Part shown: in pieces, positions 21,083-31,413 of the stretch | How the letters are laid out: each line of letters opens with the position of its first letter | How positions within the stretch are numbered: the first letter of the stretch is position 1 | Assembly (NCBI GenBank): GCA_016710365.1 | Contig: JADJVW010000002.1 | Location: forward strand, 248,001 to 312,000 | DNA length: 64,000 nucleotides | Source of the DNA: Candidatus Caldilinea saccharophila | GTDB lineage: Bacteria; Chloroflexota; Anaerolineae; Caldilineales; Caldilineaceae | Direction of reading: 5' to 3' | The notes under the pieces: model-generated | Database searches by the model: none | Seen by the model: the letters and a program-made list of their open reading frames with translations, nothing else | What the model was told of the DNA's origin: nothing | Made by a program: the position numbers and the translations under genes

Positions 21083-22030
21083 ATGCGTAGCACCGAACGA
21101 CGACCTCGGAGTTTCAGCGATATTGGCGTGCGCGTCGGCCTGCTTGCGCTGGCCGCCGTGCTGTTGATGGCGCTCCAAATCTCTGGAAACCTGCGCCCGG
21201 CGCAGAGTCTCATTGCCCAGTTGACCGCACCAGCCCAATTGAGCGCCACAGGCGTCACCACCAGCATAGAAGGCTTTTTTGCCTCGCTGACGCGGCTGCG
21301 CACCCTGGAGCAAGAATATGCGGCGATCCAGATACGCGCCGACCAGATTGAGGCAGAAAACAAGACGCTGCGCGAAGTCGAGAGGGAAAATGAACAACTT
21401 CGCTCTCTACTCAAATTTGCCGAGACGCGCCCGCGCCTCGAACTGCGTGGCGCGCAGATCGTCGCCAGCGTCATCGGCGAAGAGAGCACCAACTTTTTTG
21501 GAACCATCTTGATCGACTTAGGACAGGTGCATGGCATTCGTATTGGCATGCCGGTGGTCACCGATCAGGGTCTGGTCGGGCGCATCAGCGAGGTGACGGA
21601 GAACACGTCCAAAGTGCTGCTGCTCAATGATTCTGGCAGTTCGGCCAGCGCGCTGCTGGCGGAAAGCCGGCTCAACGGCATCGTCCACGGCAGTACGAGC
21701 GGCGACCTGATCATGGATTTTATTCCCCAAGGACCGACTTTTGAGGTCGGGGAAGCGGTGCTCAGTTCTGGTTTGGGCGGCAAATTTCCCAGAAACCTGG
21801 CGATCGGGGTCATCGAAGCGATCGATTCGCAGCCCAACGCTGTGTTCCAGACCGCGCGCGTGCGTCCTACTGTGGACTTTGGCAGCCTGGAATTGGTGAT
21901 GGTGATCACTAATTTTGAACCAAACGAGTCGCTGCCCGATTTCCTGGCGCAGCCGCCGGCGCAGGTTGCCACGCCGACGCCTGTCTCTCCTGAGCAGACA
22001 GGAACTGGGCAGCCAGGGGAAACCCCATGA
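21083..22030 (+). CDS. mreC: Rod shape-determining protein MreC
   Basis: Bitopic scaffold of the elongation complex, 315 aa: short cytoplasmic N-terminus, membrane segment at ~17-34, coiled-coil rich in Glu, Arg and Leu (~63-105, YAAIQIRADQIEAENKTLRE), then the beta domain with VIGEESTNFFGTILIDLGQ, GMPVVTDQGLVGRI and GGKFPRNLAIGVI. A Pro/Thr-rich tail follows. The stop overlaps the mreD start (ATGA). Confidence 0.95.
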   Translation: MRSTERRPRSFSDIGVRVGLLALAAVLLMALQISGNLRPAQSLIAQLTAPAQLSATGVTTSIEGFFASLTRLRTLEQEYAAIQIRADQIEAENKTLREVERENEQLRSLLKFAETRPRLELRGAQIVASVIGEESTNFFGTILIDLGQVHGIRIGMPVVTDQGLVGRISEVTENTSKVLLLNDSGSSASALLAESRLNGIVHGSTSGDLIMDFIPQGPTFEVGEAVLSSGLGGKFPRNLAIGVIEAIDSQPNAVFQTARVRPTVDFGSLELVMVITNFEPNESLPDFLAQPPAQVATPTPVSPEQTGTGQPGETP

Positions 22031-22542
22031 ATCGTGGCACGCTCTATTATTTGATGGCGCCGCTATTGTTGCTGCTCAGTCTCTTGCAGTCCACGTCAGT
22101 GGCGCGCTTTAAGGTGGCAGGCATCAAACCGGATCTGGTTTTGCTGTTTGTCATCATCGGTGCGCTGGTTTACGGCGCGCGCCCAGGGGTGTTGTGGGCC
22201 TTTATCGCCGGCATCGGGCTGGATATTTTCAGTAGCGGGCCGCTCGGGGTCTCCAGCCTGGCGCTGATGGCGAGTGCGCTTGTCGCCGGACTGGGACATC
22301 GACCCCTGTCGCGCTTCAATATTCTGGTGCCGTTGACAGCCGCCGCCTTGGGCACATTGGCCTATGCCGCGGTGTATCTGACCATCTTGGCAATTTTGGT
22401 GGGAACTGGAATGTCGAGTCTCAATCTGCCCCTGCTCGACACGATACGCGATATCGTACTCCCCGTGACGTTGTATAATACAGCGCTGATGTTATTGGCG
22501 CTTCCCTGGTTGAATCGTTTGCCGGAGAGTCAGGATTTGTGA
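22027..22542 (+). CDS. mreD: Rod shape-determining protein MreD
   Basis: 171-aa integral membrane protein with about five helices, including the conserved PDLVLLFVIIGALVYGARPG and GIGLDIFSSGPLGVSSL segments. It is coupled to mreC by a 4-bp overlap. It is part of the elongasome with MreC, RodA and PBP2. Confidence 0.93.
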   Translation: MNRGTLYYLMAPLLLLLSLLQSTSVARFKVAGIKPDLVLLFVIIGALVYGARPGVLWAFIAGIGLDIFSSGPLGVSSLALMASALVAGLGHRPLSRFNILVPLTAAALGTLAYAAVYLTILAILVGTGMSSLNLPLLDTIRDIVLPVTLYNTALMLLALPWLNRLPESQDL

Positions 22543-22597
22543 AATCCGCCTTGCGACGCCTTGCCTAGCGGTGCGGATTGTCGCTGATTGAGTCAAT

Positions 22598-24789
22598 ATG
22601 TTCGAAGAACGCACAAGCCGTGACACCTCAAATTTTGCCATGATCGCCTTTCGCCTGGGGATCCTGATCACCTTCGTGGTCATGATCGCCAGGATGTTTC
22701 AGTTGCAGGTGATGGAAAACCAACAATTTGAGACCCTGGCCAATCGCAATCGCTTGCTGCGCATCGAGACGCCGGCCCCGCGCGGCGTCATCTATGACAG
22801 CAGCGGCACGATTCTGGTGCGCAACCGCCCCAGTTTCGAAGTCGCCCTGGTGCCGGAAGATCTCCCCTTCGATGAGCTTGACACCGAGGAGATCGACGAG
22901 GAAGCCGTGGAAGTGGAGAAGGTGTTGCGCATCTTGCGCGCCGACGTCGACCGCGATGTGGCGTTACGCATGGCGGAAATCCTCTTCATCAAACTGGGCT
23001 ACGAAGACTTCGTCCGCACGGTGCAGAAAGCCAACGTGCCGATCACTTTCCTCGACGAACCCGCGTTTGTGACGCCGGTGACGGAAGAGGGTCGGCTCAC
23101 AGTCGCCGAACCACGCAAAGTTTTTTTCCCCGACCTGGAACAGCCGCTGCCGCTGGAAGGCTTAGTGGCGCTGGTGCAGCGCGCCGTCGCCATCCAGAGC
23201 CAGGGCAGCGCCTCCGACCCCGTGCCGATTTTGGATGGCATCGACCGCATCCGCGCCTTTGAAATTTCCGAAGAAAGCTTTCGCATCCCAGCCGTGCGCA
23301 TCAATCAGGTGCCGGTGCGCGAATATATTTACGGTGACCTGCTCAGTCACGTGCTGGGCTTTATGGGGCCGATCCCAGCGTTTGTCGCCGAAGATTACCA
23401 GAAAGCCGGCTACAACAATCCAAACGAGAAAGTGGGACTCAACGGTCTGGAGTTCACTTACCAGGACGAACTGCGCGGCAAGCCGGGGGTGCGCAACTCG
23501 GAGCGCGACATCCTTGGCGTAGACGTGCGTACAGTTGGCCCCGAAGTCGGCCCCGTGCCCGGCTTTAATCTCTATTTGAACATTGACCGCCGCCTCCAAG
23601 CAATCATGCAGGATGCCCTGCAAGAAAAGATGACCGAACTCGAGGCGCCGTGGGGGTGACCGTGGCGCTCAACCCGCAGAATGGCGCGGTGCTGGGCATG
23701 GTCAGCCTGCCTTCCTACAACAATAATATTTTCGCTGAGCGTATCGGCGAGGAGTATCTGAAGCTTGAGGCTGACGAGCTCCGCCCGCTGATCAACCATG
23801 CCATCGGCGGGCTTTACCCGCCCGGTTCAACCTTCAAAATGGTGACGGCGACGGCCGGATTGGCGGAAGATGTGATCACACCGGAAACAGTCGTCGTCGA
23901 CGCCGGCCCGATCTATCTGCCCAACCAATATTTCCCCAACGATTTAAGTCAGGCGCAAAAGTTTGTGAGCTGGAACCACAAAAATGGCGCCGTGCATGGC
24001 AAGCTCACCATCGAGAGCGCATTGGCGCTTTCCAACGACATCTACTTCTACTATCTCGGCGGCGGCTACCTGGAGGACTTCAAGGGGCTGGGACAGCGGC
24101 TGTTGAGCAAGTGGACAGAGTTGTTTGGATTTGGCGAGACGACCGGCATTGACTTGCCGGGCGAGGTGACATCGTTGGTGCCGACCGACCAATGGAAACG
24201 CCAGCTTTTTGCCGAGCCGTGGACCACAGGCGACAGCTACAACATGGCGATCGGACAGGGGTATGTCTTGGCGACGCCGATGCAGGTGCTGATTGAAACG
24301 ATGGCGGTAGCCAATGGCGGCACGATCTATGTGCCCAAAGTCGTGCACCACATGACTGACGCCAACGGTGGCGTGCAGAAGGATTTCGAGCCGGAGATCA
24401 AGCGTACACTGCCCGTTGACCCGGCAGAGTTTCAGGTCGTGCGCAAAGGGATGTGGGATGTCGTGAACGCCAGCTATGGCACCGGTCGGGCCGCGCAGGT
24501 TCCCGGCGTTGTGGTGGCGGGTAAAACCGGCACCGCCGAGTTCTGCGAATACATTCCAGAAAAAGAGGACTGCCGGCGCGATGAAAAGGACAATTTGCCC
24601 ACCCACGCCTGGTTCGCTGCCTTTGCACCCTATGACAACCCAGAGATCGCTATCGTGACCTTTGTCTATGGCGCCGGCGAAGGTTCGGCGGTGGCTGTCC
24701 CGGTGACTCAGAAGATCTTGCAGGCCTATTTCACCGAGATCTCACCGCAGCCACCCGCCCCTGACCAGGAACCCGTGCAGCAACCGTGA
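22598..24789 (+). CDS. mrdA: Penicillin-binding protein 2, one frameshift in a G run
   Basis: Transpeptidase partner of RodA. The first part (22598-23659) has a membrane anchor at ~12-31 and the dimerisation domain (NRLLRIETPAPRGVIYDSSG, YGDLLSHVLGFMGPI, NEKVGLNGLEFTYQDELRGK). At GGGGG (23652-23656) the frame breaks; one more G gives LEAPWGVTVALNPQNGAVLG and continues to 24789. The second part carries the SxxK nucleophile in YPPGSTFKMVTA, SND in ALALSNDIYFYYLGG and KTG in VVAGKTGTAEF. Total length about 730 aa, normal for the class. A homopolymer indel suggests sequencing error, since the gene is expected to be essential for rod growth. Confidence 0.93.
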
Positions 24790-24799
24790 GGAAGATCAC

Positions 24800-26119
24800 A
24801 TGAGCGCAACGCCCAATCCTGAAGATGCCACCCGCACGCCGTCCACTAACGGCTTGGGGGCGTTCCACACGCGCATCGCCGATCTGCTTGACGATGTGAC
24901 AGTCGAGAGTGCTGCATCAGCCACTCCGGCAGCAGCCACCGTCATCGACAAAGCAGCCACCGTCATCGACAAACAAGACGACATGGCTGCGACAGGCGAT
25001 GATGCGCCGACTGTGGCGCCACAGCCACGGAAAACGCCAGCCGCGCCGGCCGCGATGTCGAGCTTCTTCGCGCCGATGCCAGATGCAGCCACGCAGACGC
25101 CTGACCGTGCAGCGCAACCTGCGCCGCCAAGCGAAGAAACCGCCGCGCTGCCCGGCGAGCGGTTGGTGAGTCCCACGCGGCGTCCTTCCTCGCTGCTGCC
25201 TGCCGACCTGCCTCCATTTTTGGTCAAACCGGCGGCCGCGGAGGAGCAGCCAGCGCCGTCGATCGACGCTGATCCTGCGCTTGCGCCGGCCGCGGAGCGG
25301 GCTGTGGCAGATCAAACTGTGGCAGATCGAGCGGAAGTTGACCAGGGTGCGGTCGAGCAGCCGGTCACCAACCAACTCGTCAATATTCGCGGGCGCAGCG
25401 ACGGCATCACCGTCGAAGTTGGCCGCGGCGCGTGGCACGAGATCCTGGGTACACTCACCAATCGGCTGGAGCAATCGGCTGGGTTCTTTCGCAACGGCAG
25501 CGTGGCGCTGGATGTCGGCGCGCGGCCAGTGGTGGAGGACGAACTGAAGCAGGTGGCCGCTGTCCTGACGACGTTCGAGATGAAACTGGGCGTTGTCCGC
25601 ACCAGCTCTGAGCGCGCATTTCAAGCCGCGCTGGCAACAGGCATCACCGCGACGCTGGAATCACCCGAAGGCGCGCCGGTGGCCGCGGCCGCGCCCGCCG
25701 CAGCAAACACTGATGCGGCGAGCTACTTTGTCTACCGCGGCTATCTGCGCTCCGGTCACCGGCTGCGCCGCCAAGAAAATATCCTGGTGATTGGCGACAT
25801 TAATCCGGGCGCAGAAGTGATCAGCGAAGGCGACATTTTGGTGTGGGGGCGGCTGCGCGGCGTGGTTCATGCCGGCGTTGGCGGCAACCGCCGCGCCATC
25901 ATTGCCGCGCTCGACCTGGAGCCAACCCAGATGCGCATCGCCGACGTAACGACTATCGGTCCCGACCCCAAGCCGGGTCAGCCTGGGCGGTTTTTCTGGA
26001 AGAAATCACAGCACAAACGCCCTGAAATCGCACGCCTGGTGGAGAACGGCATCGTGTTCGAAGAGTGGGATGCGGCGCGGCCGGGCGGGTTGGTCTCTTT
26101 GCGGCGCGGGGCAGGATGA
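24800..26119 (+). CDS. minC: Septum site-determining protein MinC with long N-terminal extension
   Basis: Inhibitor of FtsZ assembly. The first ~190 residues are Ala/Pro/Thr-rich and probably disordered. They include a 21-bp DNA duplication at 24932-24973 encoding AATVIDK twice. The MinC N-domain follows (LVNIRGRSDGITVEVGRG to ~287). The C-terminal beta-helical domain has GYLRSGHRLRRQENILVIGD and GDILVWGRLRGVVHAGVGGN, both family hallmarks, and the MinD-contact region. 439 aa is about twice the E. coli protein. It lies 10 bp after mrdA and just before minD. Confidence 0.9.
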   Translation: MSATPNPEDATRTPSTNGLGAFHTRIADLLDDVTVESAASATPAAATVIDKAATVIDKQDDMAATGDDAPTVAPQPRKTPAAPAAMSSFFAPMPDAATQTPDRAAQPAPPSEETAALPGERLVSPTRRPSSLLPADLPPFLVKPAAAEEQPAPSIDADPALAPAAERAVADQTVADRAEVDQGAVEQPVTNQLVNIRGRSDGITVEVGRGAWHEILGTLTNRLEQSAGFFRNGSVALDVGARPVVEDELKQVAAVLTTFEMKLGVVRTSSERAFQAALATGITATLESPEGAPVAAAAPAAANTDAASYFVYRGYLRSGHRLRRQENILVIGDINPGAEVISEGDILVWGRLRGVVHAGVGGNRRAIIAALDLEPTQMRIADVTTIGPDPKPGQPGRFFWKKSQHKRPEIARLVENGIVFEEWDAARPGGLVSLRRGAG

Positions 26120-26126
26120 GCAGATC

Positions 26127-26918
<792 letters not shown>

Positions 26919-28106
26919 ATGTTCGCAAGAATCAGTTGGCGCCATTTTGATTGGCTGCTGCTCTTTGTCGTGCTGGTGTTGTGCGGGGTGAGCGTCGCCA
27001 TGATCTACAGCGCCACGCACAATTCGCCAGACCTGACAGATTACTGGCTGCTCCAGGTGAACTTCATCGGCATTGGGCTGGTGGCGCTCTTTGTGGTGGC
27101 GATGTTCGATTATCGGCAGCTTTCTCTGCTGGCGGTGCCCTCGTTCATTTTGTTTATCATCTCGCTGGTAGCCGTCTACTTTTTGGGTGATACGCAGGGG
27201 TCCGGCTCGCAGAGTTGGATCAGCATTGGCGGGAGACTCGTCCAGCCGACGGAAGCGGGAAAATTCCTGATTATCATCTTCCTGTCCTGGTATCTGAGCT
27301 GGTTCCGTGACAGCATGCACAAGTTGCCCTATCTGGTCATGGCGCTTGTTCTGCTATTTACGCCGCTGATCCTGGTCTACATTCAGCCCGACTTTGGCAT
27401 GACCATCACGTACGCCTTCCTGGGCGGCGCGCTGATTCTGGTGTCCGGGGTGCGCTATCGCCACCTGGCAATTTTGGCTGCGACTGCGCTGCTGGTCGTG
27501 CCGCTGCTGGCTTCCACGCTGCAAGGCTACATGCTGGCGCGCATCTGCATTTTTCTGCCTACGGATGAGATCACCGGCCAGATCAGCGCGCCGATCCTGG
27601 GGTTTCTGCGTTCCGCGTTCGACAGCCTGCCCAGCGAGTGCATACAGCCGGAAGCCAACACAGCCGCCTCCTACAATGTGGATCAGGCGTTGATCGCCGT
27701 CGGCAACGGGGGCTGGACCGGCCTGGGCTGGACGCAGGGCACGCAAAATCAGCTTCACTTCCTGCGGGTTCGTCACACCGACTTCATCTTCAGCGTGATT
27801 GCCGAAGAGTTGGGCATGATCGGCGCAGCGCTGATTCTGCTACTGTTGCTCCTTGTGGTGTGGCGCGTGCTGCGCATTGCCGACCAGGCGCCAGACCAGT
27901 TTGGTAAACTTCTGGCGACCGGCGTAGCCGCACTGGTCTTTTTTCAGGTTACTATCAACGTAGGCATGAACCTCAAAGTCATGCCGGTGACCGGTCTCAC
28001 CCTTCCCTTTATCAGTTATGGCGGCAGCTCGCTGGTCTCCATGCTCTTTGCGATTGGGCTGGCAGAAAGCGTCGCCATGCGCCATCGCAAGATCGAGTTC
28101 TTCTAG
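26919..28106 (+). CDS. rodA: RodA, SEDS-family peptidoglycan glycosyltransferase
   Basis: 395-aa polytopic protein with about ten membrane helices. SEDS features include the N-terminal ISWRHFDWLLLFVVLVLCGV, the segment SWISIGGRLVQPTEAGKFLI, YNVDQALIAVGNGGWTGLGW, RHTDFIFSVIAEELGMIGA and TGLTLPFISYGGSSL. The Trp-Glu region and Asp in the extracellular loop fit RodA rather than FtsW, as does its place with mreBCD and mrdA. It starts one base after the minD stop. Confidence 0.93.
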   Translation: MFARISWRHFDWLLLFVVLVLCGVSVAMIYSATHNSPDLTDYWLLQVNFIGIGLVALFVVAMFDYRQLSLLAVPSFILFIISLVAVYFLGDTQGSGSQSWISIGGRLVQPTEAGKFLIIIFLSWYLSWFRDSMHKLPYLVMALVLLFTPLILVYIQPDFGMTITYAFLGGALILVSGVRYRHLAILAATALLVVPLLASTLQGYMLARICIFLPTDEITGQISAPILGFLRSAFDSLPSECIQPEANTAASYNVDQALIAVGNGGWTGLGWTQGTQNQLHFLRVRHTDFIFSVIAEELGMIGAALILLLLLLVVWRVLRIADQAPDQFGKLLATGVAALVFFQVTINVGMNLKVMPVTGLTLPFISYGGSSLVSMLFAIGLAESVAMRHRKIEFF

Positions 28107-28121
28107 CCAACACAAATACTA

Positions 28122-28206
28122 ATAGACCACGGATTAGGCGGAGTAGACGGATAAATTCGGATGAAATCCGTGCGAATCCGTCTACTCCGTTCCATCCGTG
28201 GTCTAT
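28122..28206. repeat. Dispersed hairpin repeat, copy 1
   Basis: Begins ATAGACCACGGATTAGGCGG and ends CCATCCGTGGTCTAT; the two halves are near-perfect inverted copies with GGATNNGGCGGA-type blocks. It sits between the convergent rodA and DUF5671 genes. Related copies: 35125-35204, 47295-47385 and 56195-56289. Confidence 0.88.
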
Positions 28207-28219
28207 TGATCGCGCCCCT

Positions 28220-29878
28220 TTATGGAATATCTTCCAGCGCGGCCAACTCGGCGCGCGCGGCGTGCAGCGCTTGCTCCATCTGTGCGATCTGGGCTTCCAG
28301 CGCCGCGCGTTGCTCCGCCGCGCTGCGCGGTGCAGCCGGCGTCGCGACAGTTTCCGGCGTCTTCTCGAAGCGTCCGTCGGCGCGGATTGCCAGCAGGTGC
28401 ACCGCCCACAATCCGCCCGCCACCGCGCTGTCGGCCAGCCGGTGCGCCAATTCGTTGGAAGAGAGCGCCAGTCCCGGCTCCCCCAAAAGGGTGAGCAGCA
28501 CGCGATAAATCACTTGCGCCAGCGTGACCAGCAGCACCAGCGCTCCCACCAACGCCACGCCATAGAGATAGAGTTTGCGCGGCCACGAGTCTCGCTCGTT
28601 TTCGCCTTCTGCGTCATCACGTTCGGCGAGCTGCTGGACGCGGCGCCAGAAGATCGCCCAGATCGGCGCGCCGACCACCAGCAGCGCGATCCCATTTGCC
28701 AGTGGCTCGTCCCAGACGCCACCGACCAGCGCCGCATCGATGATCGCGTGCAGCAACTCCACGGCGCCGACCCACAGCAGCCCCAGCCCTGTCGCCGCCA
28801 CTAGGTAGGCGTAGATGCGCCGCACCGTTGCGATCTGCCCACTGTCGCCATAGGCGTCCGTCTCTTTGCGCAGCGTCGTCCAGTACCAGAACCAGACGAC
28901 CACGCCGACTGGAATGAAGGAGACTGGATTTACCATCCGCTCGAGCAACTCCGCCAGCGAGCCGCCGCCTGAGCCAAAGAGGATCAGCAAGCCCTCGCGC
29001 AGCAGCAGCGCAGCCGGCGTCAAGGTTGCAATCGCACCGGTCAGGACGCCAATGTAAAGATAGATGCGGCGCAGCACCGCGCGCCCTTCCGCCGCGCGCA
29101 GCGTGACGATCTCCTGCCATTGCTGCCAGATCGCATGGAGCAGCCACAGCCCTACCAACACCTGGCTTACGGCGCCGCCCAGCGGCAGTCGCCACCAGTT
29201 GAGGTCGAGCGCGCCGGCAAGCTGGTCGACGGCAACTTGCAGGCCAAGCTGAAGCAGCGTGCGCGCACCCCACACGACAATACCCAACCCGACCAACCCG
29301 GCGATGGCAAGGAACAGTTGACGCACAAAGCGGGCAGCACTGGCCTCTTGCCCAAAGTCACCGTCGGCGACCAGCACCGTATACCAGTAATAGACCAGCC
29401 CAATGCCAACGATGCCCATAAAGCTCCAGGGCAGCCAGCCGGCAGGCAATAATTCGGTTGCACTGATGGGAGCGCCGGCGGCCAGCCAGGTGATCTCGCG
29501 GATCAAGCGATAGGCATTGGTCAGCATGAGCATCAGCCCGGCGGCGGTCGAACCGTACAGGAAGAGTTTGCGCAACACCGAACTGCGCTCCTCCGCCTCG
29601 TTGCGATGGCGTTGGCCAAGCCACCAGTGAATGAGAAAGAGCGGCGTGGCGACCAGCAGCAGCCCGACCGAGCGTGCGGTTGCCGTCCGCACGAATGAGC
29701 CTTGCAGCAGCCCGTCGCTTTGCAGCCAGGCGCGACTGATCGTGTCGATCAGGTCGTTGATGCCAAAGAGCATGGCAATTTGACTGACAAAGGCAACGAG
29801 ATAGACATAGAAGCGCCGTACTGCCGCCAGCCGGTTGGACTTAGAACGTTCAATTTGTGTAGTCGTTTGCGTTATCAT
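28220..29878 (-). CDS. DUF5671-type multi-pass membrane protein
   Basis: 552 aa from ATG 29878 (GGAGG five bases upstream). Four or more repeats of the same module occur, each with a VRRxYxYLVA / LRKLFLYGSTAAG / LRRIYLYIGVLTGA-like start followed by a pair of membrane helices and a WxxxWxxW segment. Examples are VRRFYVYLVAFVSQIAML, VRQLFLAIAGLVGLGIV, VRRIYAYLVAATGLGLL and PRKLYLYGVALVGALVL. It ends in a coiled coil (AALEAQIAQMEQALHAARAE). This resembles DUF5671 proteins common in Chloroflexota; function unknown. Confidence 0.72.
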   Translation of the reverse strand: MITQTTTQIERSKSNRLAAVRRFYVYLVAFVSQIAMLFGINDLIDTISRAWLQSDGLLQGSFVRTATARSVGLLLVATPLFLIHWWLGQRHRNEAEERSSVLRKLFLYGSTAAGLMLMLTNAYRLIREITWLAAGAPISATELLPAGWLPWSFMGIVGIGLVYYWYTVLVADGDFGQEASAARFVRQLFLAIAGLVGLGIVVWGARTLLQLGLQVAVDQLAGALDLNWWRLPLGGAVSQVLVGLWLLHAIWQQWQEIVTLRAAEGRAVLRRIYLYIGVLTGAIATLTPAALLLREGLLILFGSGGGSLAELLERMVNPVSFIPVGVVVWFWYWTTLRKETDAYGDSGQIATVRRIYAYLVAATGLGLLWVGAVELLHAIIDAALVGGVWDEPLANGIALLVVGAPIWAIFWRRVQQLAERDDAEGENERDSWPRKLYLYGVALVGALVLLVTLAQVIYRVLLTLLGEPGLALSSNELAHRLADSAVAGGLWAVHLLAIRADGRFEKTPETVATPAAPRSAAEQRAALEAQIAQMEQALHAARAELAALEDIP

Positions 29879-29907
29879 CATTCCCTCCGCGGTGAAGACC
29901 ACGCTGT

Positions 29908-30387
29908 CTACCAGAAATACTCTTGGGCGTTGATCTTCCATGCGCCATCTTCTCGGACGACCTCCACCGTGCGTTCGGAGGTCCACGTCGAGCCGCTGTT
30001 GAAGATGCCGCCGGTGGAATACGTGTCGATGGCAACCGTCACGTAGGCGCGGTCCGCGTCCTGCGGGTCGAGCTTGACATCGGTGACGCGTAACCGGCGC
30101 GCGGCGTCGCCGTAGCCATAGGTTTCGCCGCGCAGCGGGCCATAACCCTTGTCGCCCGCTGCATCTTTCAGCACCTGGGCGCTATATTGTGCACGCGCCG
30201 TGGCGAGGTCGCCCTTTTTCAGCGCCAGAAACGCATTGAACACAGGCGTGTCCGGCGCGTCCTCGGTGCGATAGCTTTCCTGCATCTCCAGCCCGCCGCT
30301 GCGGCTGACAGTAAAGACAGCCGTCACCATCAGCAGACCCACGATCGCCAGCACAACCAGCGTAAACTTATCGAAGCGAATTTTCAC
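29908..30387 (-). CDS. Membrane-anchored hypothetical protein, NTF2-like
   Basis: 159 aa from GTG 30387 with a near-ideal AAGGAGG six bases upstream. One N-terminal membrane segment (LVVLAIVGLLMVTAVFTV) precedes a soluble domain that ends TVEVVREDGAWKINAQEYFW, a pattern common at the end of NTF2-like/DUF4878 lipoprotein domains. The neighbour downstream is the DUF5671 protein on the same strand. Function unknown. Confidence 0.72.
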   Translation of the reverse strand: MKIRFDKFTLVVLAIVGLLMVTAVFTVSRSGGLEMQESYRTEDAPDTPVFNAFLALKKGDLATARAQYSAQVLKDAAGDKGYGPLRGETYGYGDAARRLRVTDVKLDPQDADRAYVTVAIDTYSTGGIFNSGSTWTSERTVEVVREDGAWKINAQEYFW

Positions 30388-30564
30388 AGTAAACCTCCTT
30401 GTTTTTCAGTTTTTATCGTCTATAGCGTAGCGCATCCTTTGTCACTTCTCAACCCCCAACTGTGTACCATTGAATGCACCATCCAGCGATGAGACGTGAC
30501 ATTGAAGCGGGCTGTTCCATTGAGAAGCAAAGAGGAAAAAACAGAGAAAGAGGTAGAGGTAATG

Positions 30565-30598
30565 ACAAGCCCAGAATCTCTGAAGATTCCGGGCTTGT
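30565..30598. terminator. Hairpin downstream of the frameshifted lipoprotein gene
   Basis: ACAAGCCC and GGGCTTGT plus inner GAATC/GATTC form a stem of about 13 pairs with one mismatch and a 6-nt loop. It lies 30 bp after the stop of the minus-strand gene ending at 30628. No U-run follows, so its terminator role is uncertain. The rest of 30388-30564 holds nothing I recognise. Confidence 0.5.
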
Positions 30599-30627
30599 TG
30601 GGTGCAATGATCGGGTGCTTTACAGCC

Positions 30628-31413
30628 TTACTGATCCGCTACAAAGCTTTCCAATTCAAACGTCGCCTTGTTGCGACCGTCAATGTATTTGACGAGCGGA
30701 TAGGGCGCAGCTTTGGCAATCCAGAGGCGGCTGACCGCATCGCCTGTGTCCAGCGTGACCACCCAGGCATCGTAGGCGCCAGCGGGAACCGTGACCTGTT
30801 CGTCGCCAACGACGCTGACCGTCACACGGTCGAGCTGACCGACAATGGGGAGGAACGCATTCAACTGCGTGGCATAGCCGCGGGCAGGGCCGGCGCGCGC
30901 ACGATCATTGGCCAATGTTGGCCGCTTCACGCACGTCGCTGGGAACTTCGACGCGCTGATTCGTCATTACGTCGGCGCGTGTGGTCAGCACCATGTCCAC
31001 CGCAGGGCCGTTGTATTGCGCATCGACCGTTTCCGTACCCGCAGCATTCGAGCGCACCAGATAGGAGGAGGCAGGCCGAAAACCCGCAGCGGAGACTTTG
31101 GCTGTGATTTCCTCGGTGTCGCCCTGCGTTTGGAGGGTGCGCGTCAGCGACCACATTTCCTCATCAGCATCGTTGGCGCCGGCCACAGCATGAAAGGTGG
31201 CTTGGCCGGCAGTTTGCCATCCACATCGGTGACGTGGAAGATATGTGTTTCACCATCCCGCCACGGCGCCGGGTTGAAGAGCAGCGCCACCGGCGTCGGT
31301 CGGCTGCACGCCCCCGCCAGGCTGACGACCAGCAGCGCGGCGACAAACCACCAGCGTTGGGTAAAAACATGGATGGAGGCGGGGCAGGATACAGACGTTT
31401 CTGATCGATTCAT
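30628..31413 (-). pseudogene. Lipoprotein of DUF3108-like type, two frameshifts
   Basis: Three overlapping frames make one protein. Piece 1 (31413 to ~31205) has a signal peptide with lipobox-like VVSLAGAC and DGETHIFHVTDVDGKLPA. Piece 2 (~31203-30925) continues ATFHAVAGANDADEEMWSLT and VEVPSDVREAANIG. Piece 3 (to 30628) has NAFLPIVGQLDRVTVSVVGD, VTVPAGAYDAWVVTLDTGD and a final YIDGRNKATFELESF. The last part resembles DUF3108 outer-envelope domains. One base is missing near 31203 and one extra (or two missing) near 30915. Error or decay cannot be told apart here; the 3' end overlaps no other gene. Confidence 0.6.
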